This document shows positions 7,828 to 16,110 of a stretch of DNA of 64,000 nt, one piece after another (position 1 is the stretch's first letter; every line of letters starts with the position of its first letter). The position numbers and the translations under genes were made by a program. Source of the DNA: Streptomyces sp. NBC_00457. GTDB taxonomy: Bacteria; Actinomycetota; Actinomycetes; Streptomycetales; Streptomycetaceae. The notes under the pieces are model-generated. The model searched no databases. It worked only from the letters and a program-made list of their open reading frames with translations, and was not told the DNA's origin. The DNA lies in contig NZ_CP107905.1 in NCBI RefSeq assembly GCF_036014015.1, positions 3,658,001 to 3,722,000 of the forward strand. Direction: 5' to 3'.

Positions 7828-9540
7828 GTGATCGACGCGTACGAGGATCCGGGGCGGCCCGACTGCCGGGGCGGCGGACGATATCTGTGGTGGCTCGTGA
7901 CCCGGCAGCCGGGCCGTTCACTCGCCGGGGCGCTGCTGGGCAGCACCTGGATGGTGCTGCTGGCGGCGGCGCCGTATCTGCTGTCCCGGGCCATCGACGA
8001 GGGTCTGGAGCCGGGCGACTTCCCGGCGCTGGCACGCTGGACGGCCGCCCTGTTCGCCGTGGGGGCCTTCAACGCCTGGCTGAGCATCATGCGGCACCGC
8101 ACGATGACCCGGGTACGGATGGACGCCAACTTCCGCACGGTCAAGGTCGTCGTCGGACAGGCGATCCGGCTGGGGGCCGCGCTGTCACGCCGTGCGGGCG
8201 CCGGGGAGGTCGTGACGATCGGCGTCGGCGACGTGCTCACGATCAGCCAGTCCCTGACCGTGGTCGGTCCCGGCGTCGGTGCCGTCGTGTCCTATCTCGT
8301 CGTCGCCGCCCTGCTGATTTCGGTGTCGGTGCCCATCGCGGTGGTGGTGCTGCTCGGCATGCCGCTGCTCGGCGTCCTCGTCGGCCCGCTGCTCGCCCGG
8401 CTGCAGGGCGCCGAGACCGACTACCGCGAGCGGCAGGGCATCCTGACCGCCCGGATCGGCGACCTCGCGGGCGGCCTGCGCGTCCTCAACGGCCTCGGCG
8501 GAAAAGGCCTGTTCGCCGACGCCTTCCACCGCGACTCACAGCGACTCCTGGCGCAGGGCTACCGGGTCGGCGCGGTCACCAGCTGGGTACAGGCCCTCGG
8601 CATGGGCCTGCCCACGGTGTTCCTCGGCGTCGTGACGTGGCTCGCTGCCCGCCTCGCCGCCCAAGGAGACATCACCGTGGGCGAGTTGGTGTCGGTGTAC
8701 GGCTATGTCGCCGTCCTGGTGGGCCCGGTGGCCTTCCTCGTCGAGTGCGGCTATCAGCTCAGCCGAGGCGTGGTGGCAGCGAGGCGGGTCGTACGATTCC
8801 TGCGCCTGGAGCCGATGGAGGACACCGGAACCCGACCGGCCCCCGCGACGCCCGCCGTACTGCACGACCCCGAGTCAGGCGTGCGGATCCAACCGGGCCA
8901 CCTGACCGCCCTGGCCGCCGCCGCCCCAGCCGACGCCACCACCGTGATCGACCGTCTCTGCCGATACACCCCCTCGACAGCGACCTGGGGCGACGTCCCC
9001 CTGTCCGACATCCCCCTGCACCAGATACGCAAGCGAATCCTGGTAGCCGAACACGAGGCCGACCTGTTCGCGGGCCCTCTGCGCGACTTGATCAGCGGCC
9101 AAGGCACTCCCGACGACGACGACATCACCCGTGCGATCCACACCGCCGTGGCCGAAGACATCGTCCAGTCCCTCCCCGACGGCCTCAACTCCACCATCGA
9201 CGCCCAGGGCCGCAACCTCTCCGGCGGCCAACGACAACGCGTCCGCCTACTCCGCACCCTGCTGGCCGACCCCGAGATCCTCCTGGCGATAGAACCAACG
9301 TCGGCCCTGGACGCCCACACCGAGGCGAGGGTGGCGGAACGCCTGCAAGAAGCACGCAGCGGCCGAACGACGGTAGTGACGTCCACGTCCCCACTGGTCC
9401 TCAACCGCGCGGACACCGTGTACTACCTGGTCGACGGCAAGGTGGCAGCGACGGGCACCCACCAAGAACTACTGGCCGAAGACCCGGGATACCGAGCCCT
9501 GGTGGCACGAGACGAGAACGCCGAGGAGCTCCTGAGTTGA
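7828..9540 (+). CDS. ABC half-exporter, pair 2 subunit A (pseudo-ATPase)
   Basis: This is a 570-residue half-transporter with a normal six-helix membrane domain (SLAGALLGSTWMVLLAAAPY, VSYLVVAALLISVSVPIAVV, VSVYGYVAVLVGPVAFLV) and a badly degenerate ATPase domain. Where Walker A should be (about residues 359-372) the sequence is GHLTALAAAAPADATT, with no P-loop Gly or Lys. Walker B is LLAIEPTSALD, lacking the Asp. The H-loop His is replaced (TSTSPLVL). Only the signature NLSGGQRQRVRL (near 462) is intact. It should not hydrolyse ATP at its own nucleotide site but can supply the signature motif to its partner. The start is a GTG at 7828, 30 bases after the previous gene, with CGGGGG as ribosome site. 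Its stop overlaps the partner start. Confidence 0.9.
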   Translation: MIDAYEDPGRPDCRGGGRYLWWLVTRQPGRSLAGALLGSTWMVLLAAAPYLLSRAIDEGLEPGDFPALARWTAALFAVGAFNAWLSIMRHRTMTRVRMDANFRTVKVVVGQAIRLGAALSRRAGAGEVVTIGVGDVLTISQSLTVVGPGVGAVVSYLVVAALLISVSVPIAVVVLLGMPLLGVLVGPLLARLQGAETDYRERQGILTARIGDLAGGLRVLNGLGGKGLFADAFHRDSQRLLAQGYRVGAVTSWVQALGMGLPTVFLGVVTWLAARLAAQGDITVGELVSVYGYVAVLVGPVAFLVECGYQLSRGVVAARRVVRFLRLEPMEDTGTRPAPATPAVLHDPESGVRIQPGHLTALAAAAPADATTVIDRLCRYTPSTATWGDVPLSDIPLHQIRKRILVAEHEADLFAGPLRDLISGQGTPDDDDITRAIHTAVAEDIVQSLPDGLNSTIDAQGRNLSGGQRQRVRLLRTLLADPEILLAIEPTSALDAHTEARVAERLQEARSGRTTVVTSTSPLVLNRADTVYYLVDGKVAATGTHQELLAEDPGYRALVARDENAEELLS

Positions 9541-11378
9541 CGGCACAACAACCCACCCAGGGGCGCGGGGAACTGCGCGACAAGCCACAACAAACCCGCA
9601 CCCGGCAACCCACACCAGCCCCCTCCCCAGTAGCCGCACTCCCCATCGCCACCCCCACATCCGTACGCCACGCATTCATCCGCCTGATCCAAGCCGACCG
9701 CCGAGCCTTCGCCACCGTCCTCACCCTGAACTCACTCGCAGCCGCCGCCGGCCTGGCCGGCCCCTGGCTGCTCGGCCGAATCATCGACGAGGTACAAACC
9801 GGCACAGGCGTATCAACCGTGGACCGACTCGCCCTCGCCATCCTCCTCTGCGCCCTGGCCCAACTCGCGCTGGCGCGATACGCCCGGTTCATAGGCCACC
9901 GCTTCGGCGAACGCACACTCGCCCGCGTACGCGAGGAGTTCGTGGAAAGAACCCTCGCCCTCCCCACCTCCACAGTGGAACGCGCCGGCACCGGCGACCT
10001 CACCGCACGCGGCACCGCGGACGTGGCGACCGTAGGCACCACCCTGCGCGACATCGGCCCGATCCTCCTGGTCAACGCCGTACAGGCACTGTTCCTGATC
10101 GGCGCGGTGTTCCTGCTCGACCCCCGCCTGGGAGCCTGCGGCCTGCTCGGCCTGATCGGCATCCGGTACGCCCTGCGCTGGTATCTGCGCCGAGCCCGCG
10201 ACGGCTACCTCGCCGAAGGCGCCGCCGCCTCCCAGGTCGCCGAAATCCTCACGGCAACGGCGTCCGGCGCCCGCACGGTGGAGGCACTGCGGCTGACGGA
10301 CCGACGCACCGAGGCGAGCCGGGACGCCCTGGACACAGCCAAGCGCACCCGGCTGTACACCCTGTTCCTGCGCACCTGCTTCTTCCCGGCGGTGGAAATC
10401 TCGTACATCCTGCCGGTCGCGCTCGTACTCCTGCTCGGCGGCGTCCTGCTGGAGCACGGCGCGCTGAGCCTCGGCGCGGTGGTGACGGCCGCCCTGTATC
10501 TGCAACGGCTCGGCCAGCCGCTCGACGAGGTCCTGATGCGGATCGAGCAACTGCAGGCGAGCAGCGCCTCGTTCGCCCGGGTGGAGGGGCTGGCGGCGGC
10601 CGAGCCGGCGGCCGACCTGGACTGCCCGGCGCCCGCGGACGACCGGATCGACGTGACCGGTGTGCGGTACGCGTACGACCGCGGCGGCGAGGTTCTGCGC
10701 GGCGTCGATCTGACCGTGCGGCCGGGGGAACGGCTCGCGGTGGTCGGGCCGTCCGGCGCCGGGAAGACGACGCTGAGCAGGCTGCTGGCCGGTGTCGACG
10801 CGCCCACCGAAGGCACGGTGACGGTGGGCGGGGTACCCGTCGTCGCGCTCGGCCCCGAGCAACTGCGCCGTCAGGTCGTGCTGGTGACGCAGGAGCACCA
10901 CGTGTTCATCGGTACGGTCCGGGACAACCTCCGTATCGCCGAACCGGCCGCCACGGACGAGGAGTTGTGGGCCGCCCTGACCGCCGTGGGCGCCGACGCC
11001 TGGGTACGGGAGCTGCCGCACGGCCTCGACACCATGCTCGGCGAGGGAGGCCGCCGTACGGACGGACCGCAGGCCCAGCAACTCGCCCTCGCCCGCGTCG
11101 TGCTGGCCGATCCGCACACCCTGATCCTCGACGAGGCCACGGCGTTGCTCGATCCGACGACCGCCCGCCACACCGAGCGCGCCCTGGCCGCCGTACTCGA
11201 GGGCCGCACGGTCATCGCCATCGCCCACCGTCTGCACACGGCCCACGACGCCGACCGGGTGGCGGTGATGGAGGACGGCCGGCTCACCGAACTCGGCACG
11301 CACGAGGAGTTGGTGACGGCGGACGGGGCGTACGCGCGGCTGTGGAGGACGTGGCACGGGGACCGTGGGGCGACGTAG
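9537..11378 (+). CDS. ABC half-exporter, pair 2 subunit B (signature lost)
   Basis: This is a 613-residue half-transporter starting at a TTG that overlaps the previous stop (TTGA). The first roughly 35 residues include a translated dispersed repeat (9559-9591) and a Pro/Thr-rich stretch. The membrane domain follows (FATVLTLNSLAAAAGLAGPW, ILLVNAVQALFLIGAVFLL, ISYILPVALVLLLGGVLLE). The ATPase domain keeps Walker A GPSGAGKTT near residue 404, Walker B and Glu LILDEATALLD and H loop AHRLH. The signature is replaced by TDGPQAQQLALAR near 508. This is the mirror image of the preceding gene, so the pair retains only one composite ATP site. It ends the four-gene operon. The substrate is unknown. Confidence 0.9.
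   Translation: MTAQQPTQGRGELRDKPQQTRTRQPTPAPSPVAALPIATPTSVRHAFIRLIQADRRAFATVLTLNSLAAAAGLAGPWLLGRIIDEVQTGTGVSTVDRLALAILLCALAQLALARYARFIGHRFGERTLARVREEFVERTLALPTSTVERAGTGDLTARGTADVATVGTTLRDIGPILLVNAVQALFLIGAVFLLDPRLGACGLLGLIGIRYALRWYLRRARDGYLAEGAAASQVAEILTATASGARTVEALRLTDRRTEASRDALDTAKRTRLYTLFLRTCFFPAVEISYILPVALVLLLGGVLLEHGALSLGAVVTAALYLQRLGQPLDEVLMRIEQLQASSASFARVEGLAAAEPAADLDCPAPADDRIDVTGVRYAYDRGGEVLRGVDLTVRPGERLAVVGPSGAGKTTLSRLLAGVDAPTEGTVTVGGVPVVALGPEQLRRQVVLVTQEHHVFIGTVRDNLRIAEPAATDEELWAALTAVGADAWVRELPHGLDTMLGEGGRRTDGPQAQQLALARVVLADPHTLILDEATALLDPTTARHTERALAAVLEGRTVIAIAHRLHTAHDADRVAVMEDGRLTELGTHEELVTADGAYARLWRTWHGDRGAT
9559..9591 (+). repeat. Dispersed Streptomyces repeat inside a coding region (copy 2)
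   Basis: AGGGGCGCGGGGAACTGCGCGA followed by CAAGCCACAAC matches copies 1 and 3 but lacks the left hairpin arm. It is translated as GRGELRDKPQQ near the N-terminus of the fourth ABC gene, in a different reading frame from copy 1. Confidence 0.85.
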
Positions 11379-11446
11379 CACGCGGACCGTCGGACGACAC
11401 AGCACCGCGTCCGCATAACGAACAGCCATTCCCGGACAACGGATGG

Positions 11447-11506
11447 TTTCCGGTCAATATCTTGACGCGCCCCTGACACGACCGCCGTTCACCTGCCACT
11501 CTTCCC
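11447..11506 (+). promoter_or_regulatory. Conserved upstream blocks of the first metalloprotease gene
   Basis: Three blocks, TTTCCGGTCAATATC (11447-11461), CCTGACA (11472-11478) and CACTCTTCCC (11497-11506), recur upstream of the second metalloprotease gene with spacing equal to within one base. The surrounding 216-base gap (11379-11594) holds no other gene. This is likely the promoter and operator region. No -10 hexamer is clear. Confidence 0.55.
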
Positions 11507-11594
11507 ACCACCACGTCACAGCAACCTCACACCTGTGGCGACCGGCTCCCGCACGTGGTTCCGCGCACTGCCCCACCCCTGCCAGAAGGAGTCC

Positions 11595-13649
11595 GTGTTG
11601 AGACGCAATTCCTCAGACAGACGCACCCCCCACAGACCCACTCCCCGAACGGCCGCCGTCGTGTTCGTCGGCGCCGCCGCCCTGATCGCCGCGGCCGTCC
11701 AGTCGGGCGCCGCGACCGCCGCCCCGGAGAAGGCACCGTCGGCTGCGGGCAAGGTCATACCGGGCGCGGAGTCCGTCAAGCTCACCCCGGCCCAGCGGGC
11801 CCAGTTGATCCGCGAGGCCGATGCCGGCAAGGCGGAGGCCGCCGAGGATCTGGGACTGGGCGCCAAGGAGAAGCTGGTCGTCCGCGATGTCCTCAAGGAC
11901 GGCAACGGCACGGTCCACACCCGCTATGAGCGGACGTACGACGGCCTCCCCGTCCTCGGCGGCGACCTCGTCGTCGAGACCACGAAGTCCGGCGCGACCG
12001 ACGCCGTCGTCAAGGCCACTCGCGCCGCCATCAGGCCCGCGACCACGACGGCCGCCGTCCCCGCCGCCAAGGCCGAGCAGCAGGCGCTGGCCGCCGCGAA
12101 GGCCGAGGACGCCAAGAGCCCCGACGTCAACCGGGCGCCCCGCAAGGTGATCTGGGCCGCGAACGGCACGCCGACCGTGGCGTACGAGACGGTCGTCGGT
12201 GGCTTCCAGCACGACGGCACCCCGCAGGAGCTGCACGTCATCACGGACGCGCGGACCGGCGAGCAGCTGTACGAGTGGGAGGCGATCGAGACGGGCACCG
12301 GCAACACGGTGTACTCCGGCACGGTCGACCTCACCACCACCCAGTCGGGATCGACGTACAACCTCACCGACGGCGCGCGCGGCAGCCACAAGACGTACAA
12401 CCTCAACCGCGGCACCTCCGGCACCGGCACCCTCTTCTCCGGCGCCGACGACATCTGGGGCAACGGCACCCCGTCCAACCTGGAGTCCGCGGGCGCCGAC
12501 GCGCACTACGGTGCCGCGCTGACCTGGGACTACTACAAGAACGTGCACGGGCGTTCCGGTATCCGCGGTGACGGCGTGGGCGCGTACTCCCGGGTCCACT
12601 ACGGCAACAACTACGTCAACGCGTTCTGGTCGGACAGCTGCTTCTGCATGACGTACGGCGACGGCTCCGGCAACGCCAACCCGCTGACCTCGATCGACGT
12701 GGCCGCGCACGAGATGACCCACGGGCTCACCTCCAACACCGCGGGCCTCAACTACTCGGGCGAGTCCGGCGGTCTGAACGAGGCGACCTCCGACATCTTC
12801 GGCTCGACCGTCGAGTTCTACGCCAACAACGCCTCCGACGTCGGTGACTACCTCATCGGCGAGGAGATCAACATCAACGGCGACGGCACGCCGCTGCGTT
12901 ACATGGACAAGCCCAGCAAGGACGGCGACTCCAAGGACAGCTGGTACTCGGGGATCGGCTCGATCGACGTGCACTACTCGTCGGGTCCCGCGAACCACTT
13001 CTTCTACCTGCTGAGCGAGGGCAGCGGCACCAAGACCATCAACGGTGTCACCTACGACTCGCCCACCGCGGACGGCCTTCCGGTCACCGGCATCGGCCGC
13101 GACAAGGCGGAGAAGATCTGGTTCCGGGCGCTGACCACCAAGTTCACGTCCACGACCAACTACTCGGGCGCCCGCACCGGCACCCTCGCCGCGACCGGTG
13201 AGCTGTACGGCACCACGAGCGCCGAGTACAAGGCGGTGCAGGACGCCTGGGCCGGCATCGCGGTCGGCGCGCGCTCCGACGGTGGTGGCGGGGGCGGCGG
13301 TACGTCCTTCGAGAACGAGGCGGACGTAGCGATTCCGGACAACGGGGCCGCGGTCACGTCGTCGATCACCGTGTCCGGGCGGACGGGCAACGCCCCCTCC
13401 AACCTCGCGGTCGCGGTGGACATCACGCACACCTACATCGGTGACCTTCAGGTGCAGTTGGTCGCCCCCGACGGCACGGCGTACACGCTGAAGGCGTACG
13501 GCGCCGGCGGAAGCTCGGACGACCTCAACACCACGTACACGGTGAACGCCTCCTCCGAAGTCGCCAATGGGACCTGGCAGTTGCGGGTCCAGGACAACGC
13601 GGCCGTGGACACGGGCACCATCAACAGCTGGAAACTGACGTTCCCGTAA
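11595..13649 (+). CDS. Secreted M4 (thermolysin-family) metalloprotease with P domain
   Basis: This is a preproprotease of about 684 residues. A signal sequence covers residues 1-45 (TAAVVFVGAAALIAAAVQ), followed by an FTP/PepSY propeptide (about 60-230). The M4 catalytic domain carries HEMTH near residues 372-376 and the downstream GGLNEATSDIFG that supplies the third zinc ligand and the peptidase fold. A glycine linker (DGGGGGGGT) leads to a C-terminal proprotein-convertase P domain of about 115 residues (from FENEADVAIPDNGA to NSWKLTF). The start is the GTG at 11595 with AGAAGGAG just upstream; a TTG three bases on is an alternative. It is a tandem paralogue of the next gene. It should be exported by Sec and self-processed. 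P domains in such enzymes often aid folding or substrate binding. Confidence 0.93.
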   Translation: MLRRNSSDRRTPHRPTPRTAAVVFVGAAALIAAAVQSGAATAAPEKAPSAAGKVIPGAESVKLTPAQRAQLIREADAGKAEAAEDLGLGAKEKLVVRDVLKDGNGTVHTRYERTYDGLPVLGGDLVVETTKSGATDAVVKATRAAIRPATTTAAVPAAKAEQQALAAAKAEDAKSPDVNRAPRKVIWAANGTPTVAYETVVGGFQHDGTPQELHVITDARTGEQLYEWEAIETGTGNTVYSGTVDLTTTQSGSTYNLTDGARGSHKTYNLNRGTSGTGTLFSGADDIWGNGTPSNLESAGADAHYGAALTWDYYKNVHGRSGIRGDGVGAYSRVHYGNNYVNAFWSDSCFCMTYGDGSGNANPLTSIDVAAHEMTHGLTSNTAGLNYSGESGGLNEATSDIFGSTVEFYANNASDVGDYLIGEEININGDGTPLRYMDKPSKDGDSKDSWYSGIGSIDVHYSSGPANHFFYLLSEGSGTKTINGVTYDSPTADGLPVTGIGRDKAEKIWFRALTTKFTSTTNYSGARTGTLAATGELYGTTSAEYKAVQDAWAGIAVGARSDGGGGGGGTSFENEADVAIPDNGAAVTSSITVSGRTGNAPSNLAVAVDITHTYIGDLQVQLVAPDGTAYTLKAYGAGGSSDDLNTTYTVNASSEVANGTWQLRVQDNAAVDTGTINSWKLTFP

Positions 13650-13682
13650 ACCCATAAGGCCGCACAGCGCAGCTCGCAGTCA

Positions 13683-13722
13683 GGGTGCCGTCCCGGTGGT
13701 TCAACTCCCCGGGGCGGCACCC
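13683..13722 (+). terminator. Terminator hairpin after the first metalloprotease gene
   Basis: GGGTGCCG-T-CCCGG pairs with CCGGG-G-CGGCACCC around a 12-base loop, starting about 34 bases after the stop codon. It should separate the two protease genes transcriptionally. Confidence 0.8.
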
Positions 13723-13759
13723 GCGTTCATATTCCCGAAACGTTTACCGGACAGTCGAC

Positions 13760-13818
13760 TTTCGGCCAACATCACTTCGGGGTCCTGACATGTACGCGCC
13801 TCTGATGTCACTCTTCCC
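13760..13818 (+). promoter_or_regulatory. Conserved upstream blocks of the second metalloprotease gene
   Basis: TTTCGGCCAACATC (13760-13773), CCTGACA (13784-13790) and CACTCTTCCC (13809-13818) match the blocks before the first protease gene in order and spacing. This implies a shared regulator or promoter type for the two genes. Confidence 0.55.
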
Positions 13819-13866
13819 CCACCCGCCGCACAACTTCTCAAGCAACCCCCCACATAAGGAGCTTGT

Positions 13867-15528
13867 GTGCCCCGCCAGACCCCCCACTACGCGCGTCACA
13901 AGCGCACCACTCTGGCCATCGCCACCGCGGTCGCGGCCGGAGCCCTCCTCACCACCGGTCTGACCACCGGTGCCTCCGCCGAGCCCGAGCCGTCCGGCAC
14001 CGACAAGGTCGCCGCCGTCCCGATGGCCCTCACCCCGGCCGCCCGCACCGCCCTCATCAAGCAGGCGGACGCGGCCACGACGGAGACGGCCGACGAGATA
14101 GGCCTCGGCGCCAAGGAGAAGCTGGTCGTCAGAGACGTCATCAAGGACGCCGACGGCACCGTCCACACCCGCTACGAGCGCACCTACGCCGGCCTGCCCG
14201 TCCTCGGCGGCGACCTGGTCGTCCACGAGGCCGCGTCCGGCAAGACCAAGGGCGTCACCAAGGCGACGAAGGCGGCCATCAAGGTCGCCGACCTGTCCCC
14301 CGAGGTCACCAAGACGGCCGCCGAGAGGCAGGCCGTCAAGCTCGCCAAGGCCGCGGGCTCCACCAAGTCGGAGGCGAAGAACGCGCCCCGCAAGGTCGTC
14401 TGGGCGGCGGACGGCAAGCCGACCCTCGCCTACGAGACGGTCGTCGGCGGCCTCCAGGAGGACGGCACGCCGAACGAGCTGCACGTCATCACCGACGCGG
14501 CCACCGGCAAGAAGCTGTACGAGTACCAGGGCATCGAGACGGGCACCGGCAAGAGCGGCTACTCGGGCACGGTCACCCTCGGCACGGTCCTGTCGGGTTC
14601 GACGTACCAGATGAACGACACCTCGCGCGGCAGCCACAAGACGTACAACCTGGCCCGTGGCACCTCCGGCACCGGCACGCTGTTCACCGACGCCGACGAC
14701 ACCTGGGGCACCGGCACGTTCGGCAGCTCCTCCAGCGACCAGACGGCTGCCGTCGACGCCGCCTACGGCGCGCAGGAGACCTGGGACTTCTACAAGACCA
14801 CCTTCGGCCGCAGCGGCATCAAGAACGACGGCAAGGCGGCCTACTCGCGCGTCCACTACGGCAACGCGTACGTCAACGCCTTCTGGTCCGACAGCTGCTT
14901 CTGCATGACGTACGGCGACGGCGAGGGCAACGTCAAGCCGCTCACCTCGCTGGACGTGGCCGGGCACGAGATGACCCACGGCGTCACCTCGAACACGGCG
15001 GGCCTGAACTACAGCGGCGAGTCCGGTGGCCTGAACGAGGCCACGTCCGACATCTTCGGCACGGCGGTGGAGTTCTACGCCAAGAACTCCTCCGACGTCG
15101 GCGACTACCTCATCGGCGAGAAGATCGACATCAACGGCGACGGCTCCCCGCTGCGCCACATGGACAAGCCGAGCAAGGACGGCAACTCGGCCGACAGCTG
15201 GTCCTCCTCGCTGGGCGGCCTGGACGTCCACTACTCCTCGGGCCCGGCGAACCACTTCTTCTACCTGCTGAGCGAGGGCAGCGGCGCGAAGACGATCAAC
15301 GGGGTCAGCTACGACTCCCCGACCTCCAACGGCTCCACCGTCACCGGCATCGGCCGGGACAAGGCCGTCCAGATCTGGTACAAGGCGCTGACCGAATACA
15401 TGACCTCGACGACCAAGTACGCGGGCGCCCGCACGGCGACCCTGAGCGCGGCGTCCGACCTGTACGGATCCGACAGCACCGAGTACAAGACGGTGGCCGC
15501 CGCCTGGAGCGCGGTCAATGTCAGTTAA
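13867..15528 (+). CDS. Secreted M4 (thermolysin-family) metalloprotease
   Basis: This is a 553-residue preproprotease. The signal peptide (TLAIATAVAAGALLTTGLTTGASA) ends near residue 37. An FTP/PepSY propeptide follows (KEKLVVRDVIKDADGTVHTRYERTY), then the M4 catalytic domain with zinc-binding HEMTH near residue 367 and GGLNEATSDIFGTAVEF. It is closely similar to the upstream paralogue through pro- and catalytic domains but stops right after the catalytic domain, with no P domain. The start is the GTG at 13867; AAGGAG lies 5 bases upstream. A terminator follows directly. It is likely secreted during stationary phase for protein scavenging, as neutral metalloproteases of this family are. The two-gene array looks like a tandem duplication. 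Confidence 0.93.
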   Translation: MPRQTPHYARHKRTTLAIATAVAAGALLTTGLTTGASAEPEPSGTDKVAAVPMALTPAARTALIKQADAATTETADEIGLGAKEKLVVRDVIKDADGTVHTRYERTYAGLPVLGGDLVVHEAASGKTKGVTKATKAAIKVADLSPEVTKTAAERQAVKLAKAAGSTKSEAKNAPRKVVWAADGKPTLAYETVVGGLQEDGTPNELHVITDAATGKKLYEYQGIETGTGKSGYSGTVTLGTVLSGSTYQMNDTSRGSHKTYNLARGTSGTGTLFTDADDTWGTGTFGSSSSDQTAAVDAAYGAQETWDFYKTTFGRSGIKNDGKAAYSRVHYGNAYVNAFWSDSCFCMTYGDGEGNVKPLTSLDVAGHEMTHGVTSNTAGLNYSGESGGLNEATSDIFGTAVEFYAKNSSDVGDYLIGEKIDINGDGSPLRHMDKPSKDGNSADSWSSSLGGLDVHYSSGPANHFFYLLSEGSGAKTINGVSYDSPTSNGSTVTGIGRDKAVQIWYKALTEYMTSTTKYAGARTATLSAASDLYGSDSTEYKTVAAAWSAVNVS

Positions 15529-15545
15529 GTGACACGAAGTTGACA

Positions 15546-15582
15546 GGCGGCACCCGGAACGAAGGCATTCCCGGGTGCCGCC
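15546..15582 (+). terminator. Terminator hairpin after the second metalloprotease gene
   Basis: GGCGGCACCCGG (15546-15557) pairs perfectly with CCGGGTGCCGCC (15571-15582). It begins 18 bases past the stop and abuts the TAGGCT -10 box (15584-15589) of the next gene. Confidence 0.88.
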
Positions 15583-15597
15583 CTAGGCTTGGCTCCC

Positions 15598-16107
15598 ATG
15601 TCCTTCACGTACGACGACGTCGGCGCGACCCGTGAGCGCGGCTTCTGCCCGCCCGGCTTCCACCCCATGAACGTCCGCACCCGCATCGGCGAGGGCGAGC
15701 CGGTCTTCCGCCGCGCGTCCGAGGCGGTCCTGACCTGGGAGATGCACCGCGCCATGGGCGTCGGCATCGAGGCGAGCGCGGAGCGCGCGGAACCCGGCGT
15801 GGACGTCACCGTCACCCTCGCCGGCCTGATCAAGGCCCCCTGCCGCGTGGTGTGGACGGTGGAGGAACACCGCAGGGCCGGCTGGGCGTACGGCACCCTC
15901 ACCGGCCACCCCGAGTGCGGCGAGGAGGCCTTCCTCGTCGAACGCACCGGCGACGGCACCGTCTGGCTGACGGTGTCCGCCTTCAGCCGGGGCGCGAAGT
16001 GGTACGCACGGGCGGGCGGTCCGGCGACGCGGGGACTGCAGCATGCGTACGCCCGCCGGCTCGGCGCGACCCTGCGCAGGCTGTGCGCACCGCACGAGGA
16101 GTTCTGA
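15598..16107 (+). CDS. DUF1990 (UPF0548) family protein
   Basis: This is a 169-residue soluble protein of the DUF1990 family, recognised from its start MSFTYDDVGATRERGFCPPGF, the central LTWEMHRAMGVGIEASAE and the C-terminal LVERTGDGTVWLTVSAFSRGAKWYARAG. No signal peptide or membrane segment is seen, and its biochemical role is not known. The ATG at 15598 is chosen because TAGGCT (15584-15589) ends nine bases before it and no Shine-Dalgarno is present, so the transcript is probably leaderless. It is transcribed on its own, convergent with glgP, with a gap of three bases. Confidence 0.85.
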   Translation: MSFTYDDVGATRERGFCPPGFHPMNVRTRIGEGEPVFRRASEAVLTWEMHRAMGVGIEASAERAEPGVDVTVTLAGLIKAPCRVVWTVEEHRRAGWAYGTLTGHPECGEEAFLVERTGDGTVWLTVSAFSRGAKWYARAGGPATRGLQHAYARRLGATLRRLCAPHEEF

Positions 16108-16110
16108 GGG

